The position numbers and the translations under genes are program-made. 64,000 nucleotides of DNA, from NCBI GenBank assembly GCA_017417385.1, contig JAFPZF010000006.1, forward strand, positions 38,835 through 102,834, in the 5' to 3' direction. Below, piece by piece: positions 34,319 through 43,052 of this stretch. The notes beneath the pieces were generated by a model. It searched no databases. It saw nothing but the letters and a program-made list of their open reading frames with translations, and was not told the origin of the DNA. Each line of letters begins with the position of its first letter. Position 1 is the stretch's first letter. This stretch comes from Bacteroidales bacterium. Lineage in GTDB: Bacteria > Bacteroidota > Bacteroidia > Bacteroidales > Marinilabiliaceae.

Positions 34319-36829
34319 ATGACGATGACATTATCAGATGGACTCAGGAAGAGCATCCAGAAGAGCAAGCAAATAGCGCTAAAGCTCGGGCATGAGAATT
34401 TACTGCCGGAGCACTTGATGTTGGGTCTGATAGACGGTCCGGAGAATACGGCCGTGCAGGCGCTCGAAAACTTAGGGGTAGAGATAGAGAAGTTGCGTGA
34501 CAAGATACTCGGGAGTCTGCCATATAAATCAGGGGAAGTACTATACAAGATAGGATTGCCGATACCGATGCGGTCGACAGAAAGAATAATGCGATCCGTC
34601 CAGGGGGAGGCTAAAGTAATGGGGAGCAAAGAGATACATACAGTCCATATGCTACTCTCGATAGCTCGGGACGAGGGGACGCATGTATATCAGATATTAC
34701 AGGAAGAGAACATCAGCTATACGAGCATAAAGCGTCAGGCGGCGAAGTTGACAGGGGACATGCCGAAATCAGTTTTTGATGATGACGACGAGGAGGAAGA
34801 CAGCCCGTTTGAGCAGTCGAAAAAGAACGGCGGCGAGCGGACAAGTCAGAAGCCGAGCGGAAAGGCGACGTCGGACACGCCGGTCATAGACAATTACGGA
34901 GTAGACATGACGCGCGCTGCGGCGGAGGGTAAGCTCGACCCCGTCGTAGGTAGGGAGAAAGAGATAGAGAGGCTGGCTCAGATATTGAGCAGGCGCAAGA
35001 AGAACAATCCAGTCTTGATAGGCGAGCCGGGTGTCGGAAAGTCGGCGATAGCGGAGGGACTGGCGCTCAGGATACATGAGAAGAAAGTGTCGAGGGTCTT
35101 GTTTGACAAGAGAGTCGTATCTCTCGACATGCCGTCTATGGTAGCTGGAACGAAGTACAGGGGACAGTTTGAGGAGAGGATAAAGGCGTTGCTGACGGAG
35201 TTGAGCCAGCACAACAACATAATCCTATTCATCGACGAGATACACACCATAGTCGGGGCCGGAGGAGCCACGGGGAGCATGGATGCGGCGAACATGCTAA
35301 AGCCGGCGTTGGCGAGGGGAGAGATACAGTGCATAGGGGCGACGACACTCGACGAGTATCGGCAGTACATAGAGAAAGACGGAGCGCTAGAGAGGCGATT
35401 CCAGAAGGTCATAGTAGAGCCGACGACTCACGACGAGACGCTACAGATCTTGAAGAACATCAAGGAGAAGTATGAGGAGCACCACAACGTCACGTATACC
35501 GACGAGGCGCTCGAGGCGTGCGTCTCGCTGACAGAGAGGTACATAACAGACCGACAGCTACCGGACAAGGCGATAGATGCGCTCGACGAGAGCGGGAGCA
35601 GGGTCCACATAGCAAATATAGTCGTCCCGCAGGAGATAACAGAGCTCGAGCAGAAGTATGAGAAGATAAAGAAGAGCAAGCACAATGCCGTCACGGCGCA
35701 GAACTTCGAGCTTGCAGCCAGCTTCAGGGACCAGGAGAAGGCCGTAGATAGCGAGTTGAGGGCGGCGAAGGAGGCATGGCAGGAGGAGCTTCGCAACCAC
35801 AGGGAGGTTGTCGACGAGGATAAAGTCTCGGAAGTCGTCGCCATGATGACGGGAGTGCCGGTACAGAGGATAGCTCAGGGCGAGAGCAAGAGACTCGCGA
35901 ACATGGGGCAGGAGCTCAAGGGCAGCGTCATAGGACAGGACGAGGCGATAGGGAAGGTAGTCAAGGCCATATTGAGGAACAGGGCTGGGCTGAAGGACCC
36001 GAACAGGCCGATAGGGTCGTTCATATTCCTGGGGCCTACGGGAGTCGGCAAGACACACCTGGCGCAAGTCCTGGCGAAGTATCTTTTCGGATCGGTAGAT
36101 TCGCTGATCAGAATAGACATGAGCGAGTACATGGAGAAGTTTTCAGTCTCGCGTCTTGTCGGGGCGCCTCCGGGATACGTCGGGTATGAGGAGGGCGGCC
36201 AGTTGACAGAGAAAGTCAGGCGGAAGCCATATTCAGTAGTGTTGCTGGACGAGATCGAGAAGGCTCATCATGACGTATTCAACATGCTTCTGCAGGTACT
36301 CGACGAGGGGCGGTTGACGGACAGCTTTGGGCGGACAGTCGATTTCAAGAACACGATAGTCATAATGACGTCGAACGTCGGCAGCAGGGAGGTGAGTGAT
36401 TTCGGCAAGGGTCTCGGATTCAGTCAGAAGAATGCGGTGAGCGACGAGGAGCGGACAGCGGCGATACTCCAGAAGGCGATGCAGAAGGCTTTTGCGCCGG
36501 AGTTTATCAACAGGATAGATGACGTCGTGATATTCAACGAGCTAAGTAAGGAAGATATCATCAAGATAGTCGACATCGAGCTTGAGGGACTGAGGGGACG
36601 AGTAGAGGCCATGGGTTATGAGATGGAGTTGACGGCGGCGGCGAAGGAGTTCCTTGCGGACGTCAGCTATGATGCGAAGTATGGAGCGCGTCCGTTGAGG
36701 AGAGCAGTGCAGAAATACGTCGAGGACGAGCTTGCGGAGAAGATAATAGAGGCCAAGCTAGCAGTCAACCAGAAGATAGTCATAGACTACACGGAAGGCG
36801 AGGAGAAGTTGACGATGAGGACCGAATAG
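34319..36829 (+). CDS. clpC: ClpC-type ATP-dependent Clp chaperone
   Basis: 836 aa. The N-terminal Clp_N repeats ([20 protein letters not shown]) are followed by an acidic/serine linker. The first AAA+ module has Walker [16 protein letters not shown] and Walker [21 protein letters not shown]. The UVR-type middle domain ([20 protein letters not shown], then [13 protein letters not shown]) marks ClpC rather than ClpB, which has a long coiled coil. The second AAA+ module has [20 protein letters not shown] and [20 protein letters not shown]. It unfolds proteins, with ClpP for degradation; clpP is not in the window. It is monocistronic with a strong terminator. Confidence 0.95.
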   Translation: MTMTLSDGLRKSIQKSKQIALKLGHENLLPEHLMLGLIDGPENTAVQALENLGVEIEKLRDKILGSLPYKSGEVLYKIGLPIPMRSTERIMRSVQGEAKVMGSKEIHTVHMLLSIARDEGTHVYQILQEENISYTSIKRQAAKLTGDMPKSVFDDDDEEEDSPFEQSKKNGGERTSQKPSGKATSDTPVIDNYGVDMTRAAAEGKLDPVVGREKEIERLAQILSRRKKNNPVLIGEPGVGKSAIAEGLALRIHEKKVSRVLFDKRVVSLDMPSMVAGTKYRGQFEERIKALLTELSQHNNIILFIDEIHTIVGAGGATGSMDAANMLKPALARGEIQCIGATTLDEYRQYIEKDGALERRFQKVIVEPTTHDETLQILKNIKEKYEEHHNVTYTDEALEACVSLTERYITDRQLPDKAIDALDESGSRVHIANIVVPQEITELEQKYEKIKKSKHNAVTAQNFELAASFRDQEKAVDSELRAAKEAWQEELRNHREVVDEDKVSEVVAMMTGVPVQRIAQGESKRLANMGQELKGSVIGQDEAIGKVVKAILRNRAGLKDPNRPIGSFIFLGPTGVGKTHLAQVLAKYLFGSVDSLIRIDMSEYMEKFSVSRLVGAPPGYVGYEEGGQLTEKVRRKPYSVVLLDEIEKAHHDVFNMLLQVLDEGRLTDSFGRTVDFKNTIVIMTSNVGSREVSDFGKGLGFSQKNAVSDEERTAAILQKAMQKAFAPEFINRIDDVVIFNELSKEDIIKIVDIELEGLRGRVEAMGYEMELTAAAKEFLADVSYDAKYGARPLRRAVQKYVEDELAEKIIEAKLAVNQKIVIDYTEGEEKLTMRTE

Positions 36830-36851
36830 GGAAACGTCGACGAAAGGGATA

Positions 36852-36900
36852 GCGCCGCCGAAGCAGGAGAAAGAAACCTGTTTCGGCGGCGTCTCTTTTA
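36852..36900 (+). terminator. Rho-independent terminator after clpC
   Basis: CGCCGCCGAAGCAGG pairs with CCTGTTTCGGCGGCG around GAGAAAGAAA, followed by TCTCTTTT. Confidence 0.9.
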
Positions 36901-36933
36901 CATAGCGACAGAGAAGCGGAAGGTGTGAGGGAA

Positions 36934-36988
36934 GAACTTTGAGGGGAATTTGAGAACTGTTTGAGGACAATTAGAGAACAGGGATAGA
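36934..36988. repeat. 11-bp-periodic tandem array (four to five units)
   Basis: GAACTTTGAGG, GGAATTTGAGA, ACTGTTTGAGG, ACAATTAGAGA and ACAGGGATAGA run in register. A TTTGAG core recurs every 11 bp. It lies between the terminators of two convergent genes. Confidence 0.7.
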
Positions 36989-36998
36989 GGGGGAAAGA

Positions 36999-37034
36999 AA
37001 GGGGGCGCAACGGAGAAAAACCATTGCGCCCCGA
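36999..37034 (-). terminator. Rho-independent terminator after the DUF4465 gene
   Basis: On the minus strand GGGGCGCAATGG and CCGTTGCGCCCC pair around TTTTTCT, followed by CTTTCTTTC. Confidence 0.75.
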
Positions 37035-37064
37035 ATAATCATTCAGAGGGAGAAGAGAAGATGA

Positions 37065-37859
37065 TTAGAAGCGGACGGCGAGGTCGTCGAAGGCGAAGTA
37101 GGACGGGGTAGCGAGACCGTAGTCGTTGGTGATAGAGCCATCGACGAAGAACTTGACAGACACGACGTTGCCGAGTTTGGTGAGGTCCCAGCAAACCCAG
37201 TCGTTGATGATGTGTCCGTTCTGAGCGAGGAAGCAGGTCGTTGAGTCAGTCTTGTTGCCAGCGGCGTCGAAGCCGACAGCCTTGACAGAGTACCAGTCCT
37301 CTTGGGTAGCCTTAGGAGTGTAGTCGTCGCCGTTGAGGAGGCTGTTGTAGGTGTAGGACGTGTTGGTGATGTACATGTGGTCGAGCGTGCGAGCGACGCC
37401 GTCGGAGAAGGAGAGCGAAGGCACGTCCCCATAGCTGCCGATGAAAGCGACGCAGAAGTTCTTGCTGCCGTTGTGGCCGGCAGGAGCTGCGAACGGGACA
37501 GCGAGCTGCGCTGTGTAGTCGGCCTTAGTCAGGTCGGTCAGGGAGTAGTTGGAGACAGCGAAGCCGCCGTTGTAGTACACTTTAGCGCCCCAGGCGTCGA
37601 CGAGGCCGCTAGACTTGATAAGTGTGTTGTTCTTGTCTTCCCAGACGTAGTCGACTCCCTCATCCAAACCAAAGCCATTTGGACCGTAGAGAAGTTCGCC
37701 GCCATACTGCTTGGAATCGATGAGGGAGGTCCAGTAGGAAGAGCCCTCAGCGTCCTCGAAAGAGAGAGTGCGGAGAGAGTAGCCCTCGTCGTCGTCGGAG
37801 CAGGCACCGAGAGCGAGGAGCGAAGCGCAAGCAAATGCAGAAAATAGTTTGTTGAACAT
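37065..37859 (-). CDS. DUF4465 cell-surface lipoprotein, probably cobalamin-regulated
   Basis: 264 aa. Lipoprotein signal (FSAFACASLLALGA-C) followed by an acidic surface-export tether (SDDDEGYS). DUF4465 features are clear: LSFEDAEGSSYW near the start, NFCVAFIGSYGDVPSLSFSD, MYITNTSYTYNSLLNGD, and the closing DWVCWDLTKLGNVVSVKFFV followed by YGLATPSYFAFDDL. DUF4465 proteins often occur in Bacteroidetes cobalamin loci, and a B12-binding role is plausible. A cobalamin riboswitch lies about 410 bp upstream on the same strand. Codons are C-ending because the gene is on the strand opposite to the local purine-rich strand. Confidence 0.85.
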   Translation of the reverse strand: MFNKLFSAFACASLLALGACSDDDEGYSLRTLSFEDAEGSSYWTSLIDSKQYGGELLYGPNGFGLDEGVDYVWEDKNNTLIKSSGLVDAWGAKVYYNGGFAVSNYSLTDLTKADYTAQLAVPFAAPAGHNGSKNFCVAFIGSYGDVPSLSFSDGVARTLDHMYITNTSYTYNSLLNGDDYTPKATQEDWYSVKAVGFDAAGNKTDSTTCFLAQNGHIINDWVCWDLTKLGNVVSVKFFVDGSITNDYGLATPSYFAFDDLAVRF

Positions 37860-38269
37860 AATTAGTTATGAATTGAATAGTTGGTTAATCTGAAGAAAAA
37901 GGGAGAAGAATTTGCAGACCTGGAGGAACATGTCTCGGATGGTGACGGGAAGCAACAGAAGTAGCGTCCCGCAAGGTAACGGAATACAGATGGAAACATG
38001 CCGAGGAGGCTGCTGAAATGTGATTGAATGGTAAGAGAGTCGATATTATCGAATGATGATGGGGAGGAAAGAAGTCGGGAAAAGCGCTGAAAGACAGCGG
38101 GGAAGAGACGTGAAAGTAGGAGCAAACGAGAAAGAGTGTCGGCGGAGAAAGCCGACAAGGAACCCATAGACAGGTCTAATACAGGTCTAACCCTGCGAGG
38201 TGAATTCAGTACAGATACGTATATCTCGTTCATATCATTTTCATCGCTGTAGCTCCCGCAGAGAATGAA
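37860..38269. other. Leader region between the riboswitch and the DUF4465 gene
   Basis: About 410 bp. A 123-codon frame (37862-38233, minus) has low-complexity Ser/Leu/Phe content and I do not believe it is a gene. It contains the AGGTCTAA-type 11-bp element at 38171-38194. Confidence 0.5.
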
Positions 38270-38395
38270 AAGAAAAAAGTCTTAGTCAGGCATTCCGGCT
38301 GATCTCGTCTGGGCGAGAAACACGGTAGCGGGTACTGTCGCCGAGTTGGACGGCGTTTCCCTGAAGAGACGGGCTTGAAAAACAAGCACATCGTC
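38270..38395 (-). promoter_or_regulatory. Cobalamin (B12) riboswitch
   Basis: On the minus strand: GGGAAACGCCG, then TCCAACTCGGCGACAGTACC followed by CGCTACCGTG, matching the conserved core (GGGAA, CGG..AATCCG-like stem, CAGxxCCCGCTACTGT). Further down, AGCCGGAATGCCTGACT matches the B12 box, followed by AAGACTTTTTTCTTTT, which may serve in attenuation. It controls transcription toward the DUF4465 gene. Adenosyl- or hydroxocobalamin would switch expression off. Confidence 0.85.
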
Positions 38396-38468
38396 AAAGA
38401 CTGGGGCAAAATTAAGAGAAAGTTATCAGAAAGAGAGCGGTGAGGCGATAATAATTGCGTGAAATGTG

Positions 38469-38498
38469 TTGTAAGGACATTAAAAAGCGTTATTTTTG
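38469..38498 (+). promoter_or_regulatory. Bacteroidetes-type promoter of the PocR-MCP gene
   Basis: TTG at 38469-38471, 19-nt spacer, TATTTTTG at 38491-38498 (exact TAnnTTTG). The ATG at 38518 is 19 bp downstream, which supports that start. Confidence 0.7.
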
Positions 38499-38517
38499 CG
38501 AGCAAATAGACGACAAA

Positions 38518-39519
38518 ATGGCATCATTGACGCTAACGGAGTTGATAGATCCGGCGATATTGCAGGAGATACAGGATGGATTTGCGCACGTGACGGGGAT
38601 GGCAGCGCTAACGACAGACGAGAGTGGTAGTCCGGTCACGGAGGGGAGCAATTTCACGGACTTCTGCATGAAGTATACACGCAAGTCGGCAGCTGGCTGC
38701 AAGGCTTGTGAGGAGTGTGACAGGCATGGAGGCGAGGTGACCCAGAAGACAGGGAAGGCCGCTGCATACGTCTGTCATGCTGGGTTGATGGACTTTGCGG
38801 CTCCGATAGAGTTGAACGGCCAGTTCATAGGTTCGTTCATAGGTGGTCAGGTCTTGATAGAGCAGCCTGACGAGCAGACGTTCAGACAGATTGCTAGGGG
38901 GTATGGCATCAATGAGGACGAGTATGTCGAGGCGGTCAAGAAGGTGAATGTCGTCGAGCGTAAGCGGATAGAGGCGGCGGCGGACTTTCTGCAGACGATA
39001 GCGAAGATATTGTCGTCGATGGCGTATACGAGCTACAATGAGACGCGGACGAACGAGAGCCTGCGGAGCAGCATGGAGTATACGGCGGGAATCATAAGGG
39101 AGGTGCGCCGGGTGGCGGACGAGAATGTACGTTCGGTCCGACAGATGGAGGAGAAGTTCAAGCAGCTGTCGTCGCTTGCCACGGAGTGCAAGGATGAGGT
39201 CGAGAACTGCACAGACATAGTGAACGGAATCCAGGACAATGCGACGACGACCCATATATTGGGTCTTAATGCGTCAATCGAGGCGTCGAGGGCTAAGGAG
39301 GGCGGCAAGGGTTTTGCCGTGATAGCTCAGGAGGTGCGCGGACTGGCGGACACGTCGAGGACGTCGGCGGACACCATAAAGAGGAAGATAGAGGGAATAG
39401 GCGAGAGGACGAGGGAGATGACGGAGAGCACGATAGAGGCGAAGGTACTTGTCGACCAGTGTCTGAAGGACATAGAGCAGCTGAAGGACATAATAGTGAA
39501 GTTACAGAACAATAGATAG
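38518..39519 (+). CDS. Soluble PocR-domain methyl-accepting chemotaxis-type receptor
   Basis: About 333 aa from the ATG at 38518 (MASLTLTELIDPAILQEIQD); the ATG at 38455 lies upstream of the promoter. Residues about 5-165 form a PocR domain with the conserved cysteines of KYTRKSAAGCKACEECDRHG and YVCHAGLMDFAAPIELNGQF. The C-terminal part carries the MCP hairpin tip in reduced form: THILGLNASIEASRAKEGGK then GFAVIAQEVRGLAD. No transmembrane segment or HAMP domain is visible. PocR domains bind small hydrocarbons and are known from propanediol/cobalamin regulation. No che or flagellar genes are nearby. pfp starts 28 bp downstream. Confidence 0.85.
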   Translation: MASLTLTELIDPAILQEIQDGFAHVTGMAALTTDESGSPVTEGSNFTDFCMKYTRKSAAGCKACEECDRHGGEVTQKTGKAAAYVCHAGLMDFAAPIELNGQFIGSFIGGQVLIEQPDEQTFRQIARGYGINEDEYVEAVKKVNVVERKRIEAAADFLQTIAKILSSMAYTSYNETRTNESLRSSMEYTAGIIREVRRVADENVRSVRQMEEKFKQLSSLATECKDEVENCTDIVNGIQDNATTTHILGLNASIEASRAKEGGKGFAVIAQEVRGLADTSRTSADTIKRKIEGIGERTREMTESTIEAKVLVDQCLKDIEQLKDIIVKLQNNR

Positions 39520-39547
39520 GAAATAAAACACATAACCACTAAACAGA

Positions 39548-41191
39548 ATGACGAAGAGTGCATTGCAGACGGAGCGTAGCACATACGCACCGAAAGTGCC
39601 GGCCACGATAGCAGGCGGCACCACGCTAAAGGAGGGCAAGGCTACGGAATCTGTAGCAGACCAGGCAGAGATCAAGAAGTTGTTCCCGAACACGTACGGG
39701 ATGCCGATAGTAACCTTCGAGAAGGGCAGCGCGGCAGTGAAGGGCGAGGCCATCAACGTCGGTGTCATCCTCTCGGGTGGTCAGGCGCCGGGCGGACATA
39801 ATGTCATCTCGGGTATCTTTGACGGCATCAAGGCAATCAACAAGGACAGCAAGCTGTATGGCTTCCTCGGTGGACCTAGTGGACTCGTAGACCACAAGTA
39901 TATAGAGTTGACAGACAAGATCGTCGACGAGTACAGGAACACTGGTGGATTTGACATCATCGGTTCTGGCAGGACGAAGCTCGAGGAGACCGAGCAGTTC
40001 GACAAGGGCCTCGAGATCTGCAAGAAGCTGAACATCAAGGCGCTCGTCATCATTGGTGGTGATGATTCGAACACCAACGCATGTGTCCTTGCGGAGTACT
40101 ACCTCGCGAAGAAGAGCGGCGTGCAGGTCATCGGCTGCCCGAAGACCATCGATGGCGACCTCAAGAACGAGATGATCGAGACGTCGTTTGGCTTTGACAC
40201 GGCGACGAAGGTGTACTCGGAGGTAATTGGCAACATCGAGAGGGATGCCAACTCGGCAAAGAAGTACTGGCACTTCATCAAGTTGATGGGTAGGTCGGCG
40301 AGCCATGTCACCCTCGAGTGCGCGCTCCAGACACAGCCGAACATCACGCTCATCGGTGAGGAGGTTGAGGCAAAGAACCAGACGCTTGACGACATCGTCA
40401 CGTACATAGCTAAGGTCGTTGCAGCACGTGCAGACAAGGGACTTAACTTCGGTACGGTCCTCGTGCCGGAGGGACTCATAGAGTTCATCCCAGCGATCAA
40501 GAAGCTCATAGCAGAGCTGAACGACATGCTCGCAGCGAACCAGGCGGAGTTCGACAAGGTAGCTGACGACGCGAAGATCGACTATGTCGTAGCACATCTC
40601 TCGGCGGCAAATGCAGCAATCTTCAAGAGCCTGCCGGCGGGCGTATCGAGGCAGTTGGCACTTGAGAGGGATCCTCACGGAAACGTACAGGTGAGCCTCA
40701 TCGAGACAGAGCAGCTCTTGGCAGACATGGTCGGCAAGAAGCTCGCAGAGTGGAAGAAGGAGGGCAAGTTCAAGGGCAAGTTTGCTACTCAGCATCACTT
40801 CTTCGGATACGAGGGACGTTGTGCAGCGCCATCGAACTTCGATGCAGACTACTGCTACTCACTCGGAAGAGTTGCAGCGTTGCTCATAGCAAGCGGCAAG
40901 ACCGGATACATGTCGTCTGTCAGGAATACCGTCAAGCCGGCGAGCGAGTGGCTTGCAGGAGGTATCCCAATCACAGCGATGATGAACATGGAGAAGAGGA
41001 ATGGCAAGATGAAGCCAGTTATCCAGAAGGCACTCGTCAAGCTCGACGGAGGTCCGTTCAAGTTCTTCGCATCGAAGAGGGACGAGTGGGCAATCGAGAC
41101 GGCGTATGTCTATCCGGGCCCAATCCAGTACTGGGGACCTGCGAGCGTAGCAGACAGGCCATCTAAGACCCTTGAGCTCGAGCACAAGTAG
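39548..41191 (+). CDS. pfp: Diphosphate-dependent phosphofructokinase
   Basis: 547 aa, the long PPi-PFK form. It phosphorylates fructose-6-P with pyrophosphate, reversibly, in glycolysis. Motifs: ILSGGQAPGGHNVISGIFDG, GGDDSNTNACVLAEYYLAKK (the Asp of GGDDS favours PPi over ATP), CPKTIDGDLKNE (PPi-type, catalytic Asp), MGRSASHVTLECALQTQPNI and YEGRCAAPSNFDADYCYSLG. Codon choice is typical of a highly expressed gene. It may be read together with the PocR-MCP gene, 28 bp upstream. A terminator follows. Confidence 0.96.
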   Translation: MTKSALQTERSTYAPKVPATIAGGTTLKEGKATESVADQAEIKKLFPNTYGMPIVTFEKGSAAVKGEAINVGVILSGGQAPGGHNVISGIFDGIKAINKDSKLYGFLGGPSGLVDHKYIELTDKIVDEYRNTGGFDIIGSGRTKLEETEQFDKGLEICKKLNIKALVIIGGDDSNTNACVLAEYYLAKKSGVQVIGCPKTIDGDLKNEMIETSFGFDTATKVYSEVIGNIERDANSAKKYWHFIKLMGRSASHVTLECALQTQPNITLIGEEVEAKNQTLDDIVTYIAKVVAARADKGLNFGTVLVPEGLIEFIPAIKKLIAELNDMLAANQAEFDKVADDAKIDYVVAHLSAANAAIFKSLPAGVSRQLALERDPHGNVQVSLIETEQLLADMVGKKLAEWKKEGKFKGKFATQHHFFGYEGRCAAPSNFDADYCYSLGRVAALLIASGKTGYMSSVRNTVKPASEWLAGGIPITAMMNMEKRNGKMKPVIQKALVKLDGGPFKFFASKRDEWAIETAYVYPGPIQYWGPASVADRPSKTLELEHK

Positions 41192-41206
41192 AAATTGACA
41201 CACTCG

Positions 41207-41253
41207 ATAGAGAAGAAGTGGGGTGAGAAGCAATTCTTGCTCCACTTCTTTGT
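41207..41253 (+). terminator. Terminator after pfp
   Basis: GAAGTGGGGTGAGAA and TTCTTGCTCCACTTC pair around GCAA, followed by TTTG. The T-run is short. Confidence 0.6.
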
Positions 41254-41300
41254 AATGTGTAGAGTGGAGCACGTGCTGGAAGAGAGACAGAACAGAAAAG

Positions 41301-41337
41301 CCGAGCCTGAAGCTGATGAAGATGCTTCAGGCTCGGT
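41301..41337 (-). terminator. Terminator after the first FGE-like gene
   Basis: A perfect 13-bp stem CCGAGCCTGAAGC / GCTTCAGGCTCGG around a 10-nt loop; on the minus strand it is followed by CTTTTCTGTT. It might act in both directions. Confidence 0.8.
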
Positions 41338-41372
41338 CAGTATTGTAGGGGAGGTGAGGACGGGGAGGAGGA

Positions 41373-42098
41373 TTATTTAGCTGGGTGGAATACGAAGCGG
41401 AAGCCGAGGTTGGCGTTATTGTATAGAGGCTGAGAAGCACCGCGAGCAGTCACGCGACAGCTATTGACGTTGCCATAGAAGCCGCCACCGCGCAGGACAT
41501 GAGCTTCGCCCGATTCGGGACCGGTAGGGTCGGTGACAGAGTCGGCGGAGTAGGTGTCATAGAAATCTTGGCACCATTCCCAGACGTTACCCGACATGTC
41601 GTAGAGACCTAGCTCGTTTGGGGCATAGGAGGCGACAGGGATAGTCTCGTCGGGGCTATTGTCCCCGTTGCAGGAGACCTCATCGGCGTCGTCAGAGCCG
41701 GCGAAGCGGTAGCCCTTGGAACTGTTGCCGCCACGGGCAGCGAACTCCCATTCAGCCTCAGTCGGGAGGGAGAAAGAGCCATCGGGGATCAGCTTGTTGA
41801 GCTTAGAGACGAACTTCTGGCAGCTATTCCAGTTGACCTGCTCGACAGGATGCTTAGGGCTGAAAAAGAAATTGGCAGGGTTTTCGCCCATGACAGCCTC
41901 GTAGAGTTCCTGGGTGACGAGCGTCTCGGCGACATAGTAGTCGCGGGAGATAGAGACCTCGTGGACAGGGCCTTCCCAGTCGCAGGCGTCGGGGTCGGTA
42001 GATTTGTCGGCGCCCATAAGGAAAGTCCCGTGAGTGACGAGACAGAGCTTGAAGGAGACACCATTGACAGTGAAGGAGAGATGTTTTTTGAGTTGCAT
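41373..42098 (-). CDS. FGE/SUMF1-like protein, paralogue 1
   Basis: 241 aa, no signal peptide. It has the formylglycine-generating-enzyme fold (a C-type-lectin-like fold): VTHGTFLMGADKSTDPDA, PVEQVNWNSCQKFVSKLN, SFSLPTEAEWEFAARGGNSS, NELGLYDMSGNVWEWCQDFY and the end RGGGFYGNVNSCRVTARG with LGFRFVFHPAK. Active FGE uses two cysteines in the C-terminal RGGSxxC...C region; only one (SCRVTAR) is present here, so sulfatase activation is doubtful. No sulfatase gene is in the window. It is the last of three tandem paralogues and has its own terminator. Confidence 0.85.
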   Translation of the reverse strand: MQLKKHLSFTVNGVSFKLCLVTHGTFLMGADKSTDPDACDWEGPVHEVSISRDYYVAETLVTQELYEAVMGENPANFFFSPKHPVEQVNWNSCQKFVSKLNKLIPDGSFSLPTEAEWEFAARGGNSSKGYRFAGSDDADEVSCNGDNSPDETIPVASYAPNELGLYDMSGNVWEWCQDFYDTYSADSVTDPTGPESGEAHVLRGGGFYGNVNSCRVTARGASQPLYNNANLGFRFVFHPAK

Positions 42099-42189
42099 AA
42101 TGAATAGGATATAATTAGTTTGCCTTATTGAGAAAGGGGAAGGGAGAGTGGACTAATACAAGTCAAAGCATGGACGGGCGAAAGGCAGG

Positions 42190-42927
42190 TCAGGGCTTGT
42201 CGATGCGGGTGATGATACGGAAGCCGTTGAAGCCAATCTTGCTGTCGCATCTGAAGCCGAAACGGTAGGTCGAGCGGCAGCGGCGAGCCTCGAAGTAGTA
42301 GCTACCGCCGCGGGCGACAGTCGTCCCGCCGAGATTTGAGCCATTGGGGTCGGTGACAGGGGCGGAGGAAGAGTAGCTGTCCCAGAAGTTGTCAAGACAC
42401 CATTCGCAGACGTTGCCAGACATGTCGTAGAGACCGAGCTCGTTAGGCTTCTTCTGGGCGACGGGATGAGGATGGAGGTCGCTGTTGTCCTCGTACCAAG
42501 CGACCTCGTCGATGACGTCGGAGCCGGCGTACTTGAAGCCCTTGGAGAGGATGCCGCCACGGGCAGCGAACTCCCATTCAGCCTCAGTCGGGAGGGAGAA
42601 TTTGACGTCGGGGATCAGCTTGTTGAGCTTAGAGATGAAGCTGACACAGTTCTTGATCGTGACGCGCTCGACAGGGAGAGAGGGATCGCCCTTGAAGGAA
42701 GAAGGGTTGGCACCCATGACAGCCTCATAGAGAGCCTGGGTGACGGGAGTTTCGGCGACATAGAAGTCTCGGGTAAGGGTGACCGTATGCACAGGCGACT
42801 CGACTTTATCGGCATCGGGGTCGGTAGAGGCATCGGCGCCCATCTGGAAAGAGCCGTGAGATACGAGGCGGAGGGAGAAGGAGACGTCGGAGACGGAGAA
42901 TGATAGATGGTCTGGTAGATTTGCCAT
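42190..42927 (-). CDS. FGE/SUMF1-like protein, paralogue 2
   Basis: About 245 aa from the ATG at 42927 (MANLPDHLSFSVSDVSFSLR), which aligns with the paralogues' starts. The same domain is present: VSHGSFQMGADASTDPDADK, PVERVTIKNCVSFISKLNKL, KFSLPTEAEWEFAARGGILS, NELGLYDMSGNVCEWCLDNF, ending RGGSYYFEARRCRSTYRFGF and GFNGFRIITRIDKP. As in paralogue 1 only one of the two FGE cysteines is found. It is separated from its neighbours by 91 and 125 bp. It probably arose by gene duplication. Confidence 0.85.
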   Translation of the reverse strand: MANLPDHLSFSVSDVSFSLRLVSHGSFQMGADASTDPDADKVESPVHTVTLTRDFYVAETPVTQALYEAVMGANPSSFKGDPSLPVERVTIKNCVSFISKLNKLIPDVKFSLPTEAEWEFAARGGILSKGFKYAGSDVIDEVAWYEDNSDLHPHPVAQKKPNELGLYDMSGNVCEWCLDNFWDSYSSSAPVTDPNGSNLGGTTVARGGSYYFEARRCRSTYRFGFRCDSKIGFNGFRIITRIDKP

Positions 42928-43011
42928 AGAAAACGGGAATAGCAATTGATACAGTATGCTAAGTTAGCGAAAAATAGCGGGAAAACAATAGATAGCGGGA
43001 GGAGGGGAGAA

Positions 43012-43052
43012 GGGAAGAGGAAGGGAAGAGGAAGGGAAGAAGAAGGGAGACG
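43012..43052. repeat. 11-bp tandem repeat (GGGAAGAGGAA type)
   Basis: GGGAAGAGGAA at 43012-43022 and 43023-43033, GGGAAGAAGAA at 43034-43044, and a partial unit GGGAGACG. It lies directly after the stop of paralogue 3 on the minus strand. Confidence 0.75.

Noticed and set aside
37862..38233. A 123-codon frame on the minus strand in the DUF4465 leader
   Set aside because: Its composition is Ser/Leu/Phe-rich without any domain, and it lies between riboswitch and gene where untranslated leader is expected.
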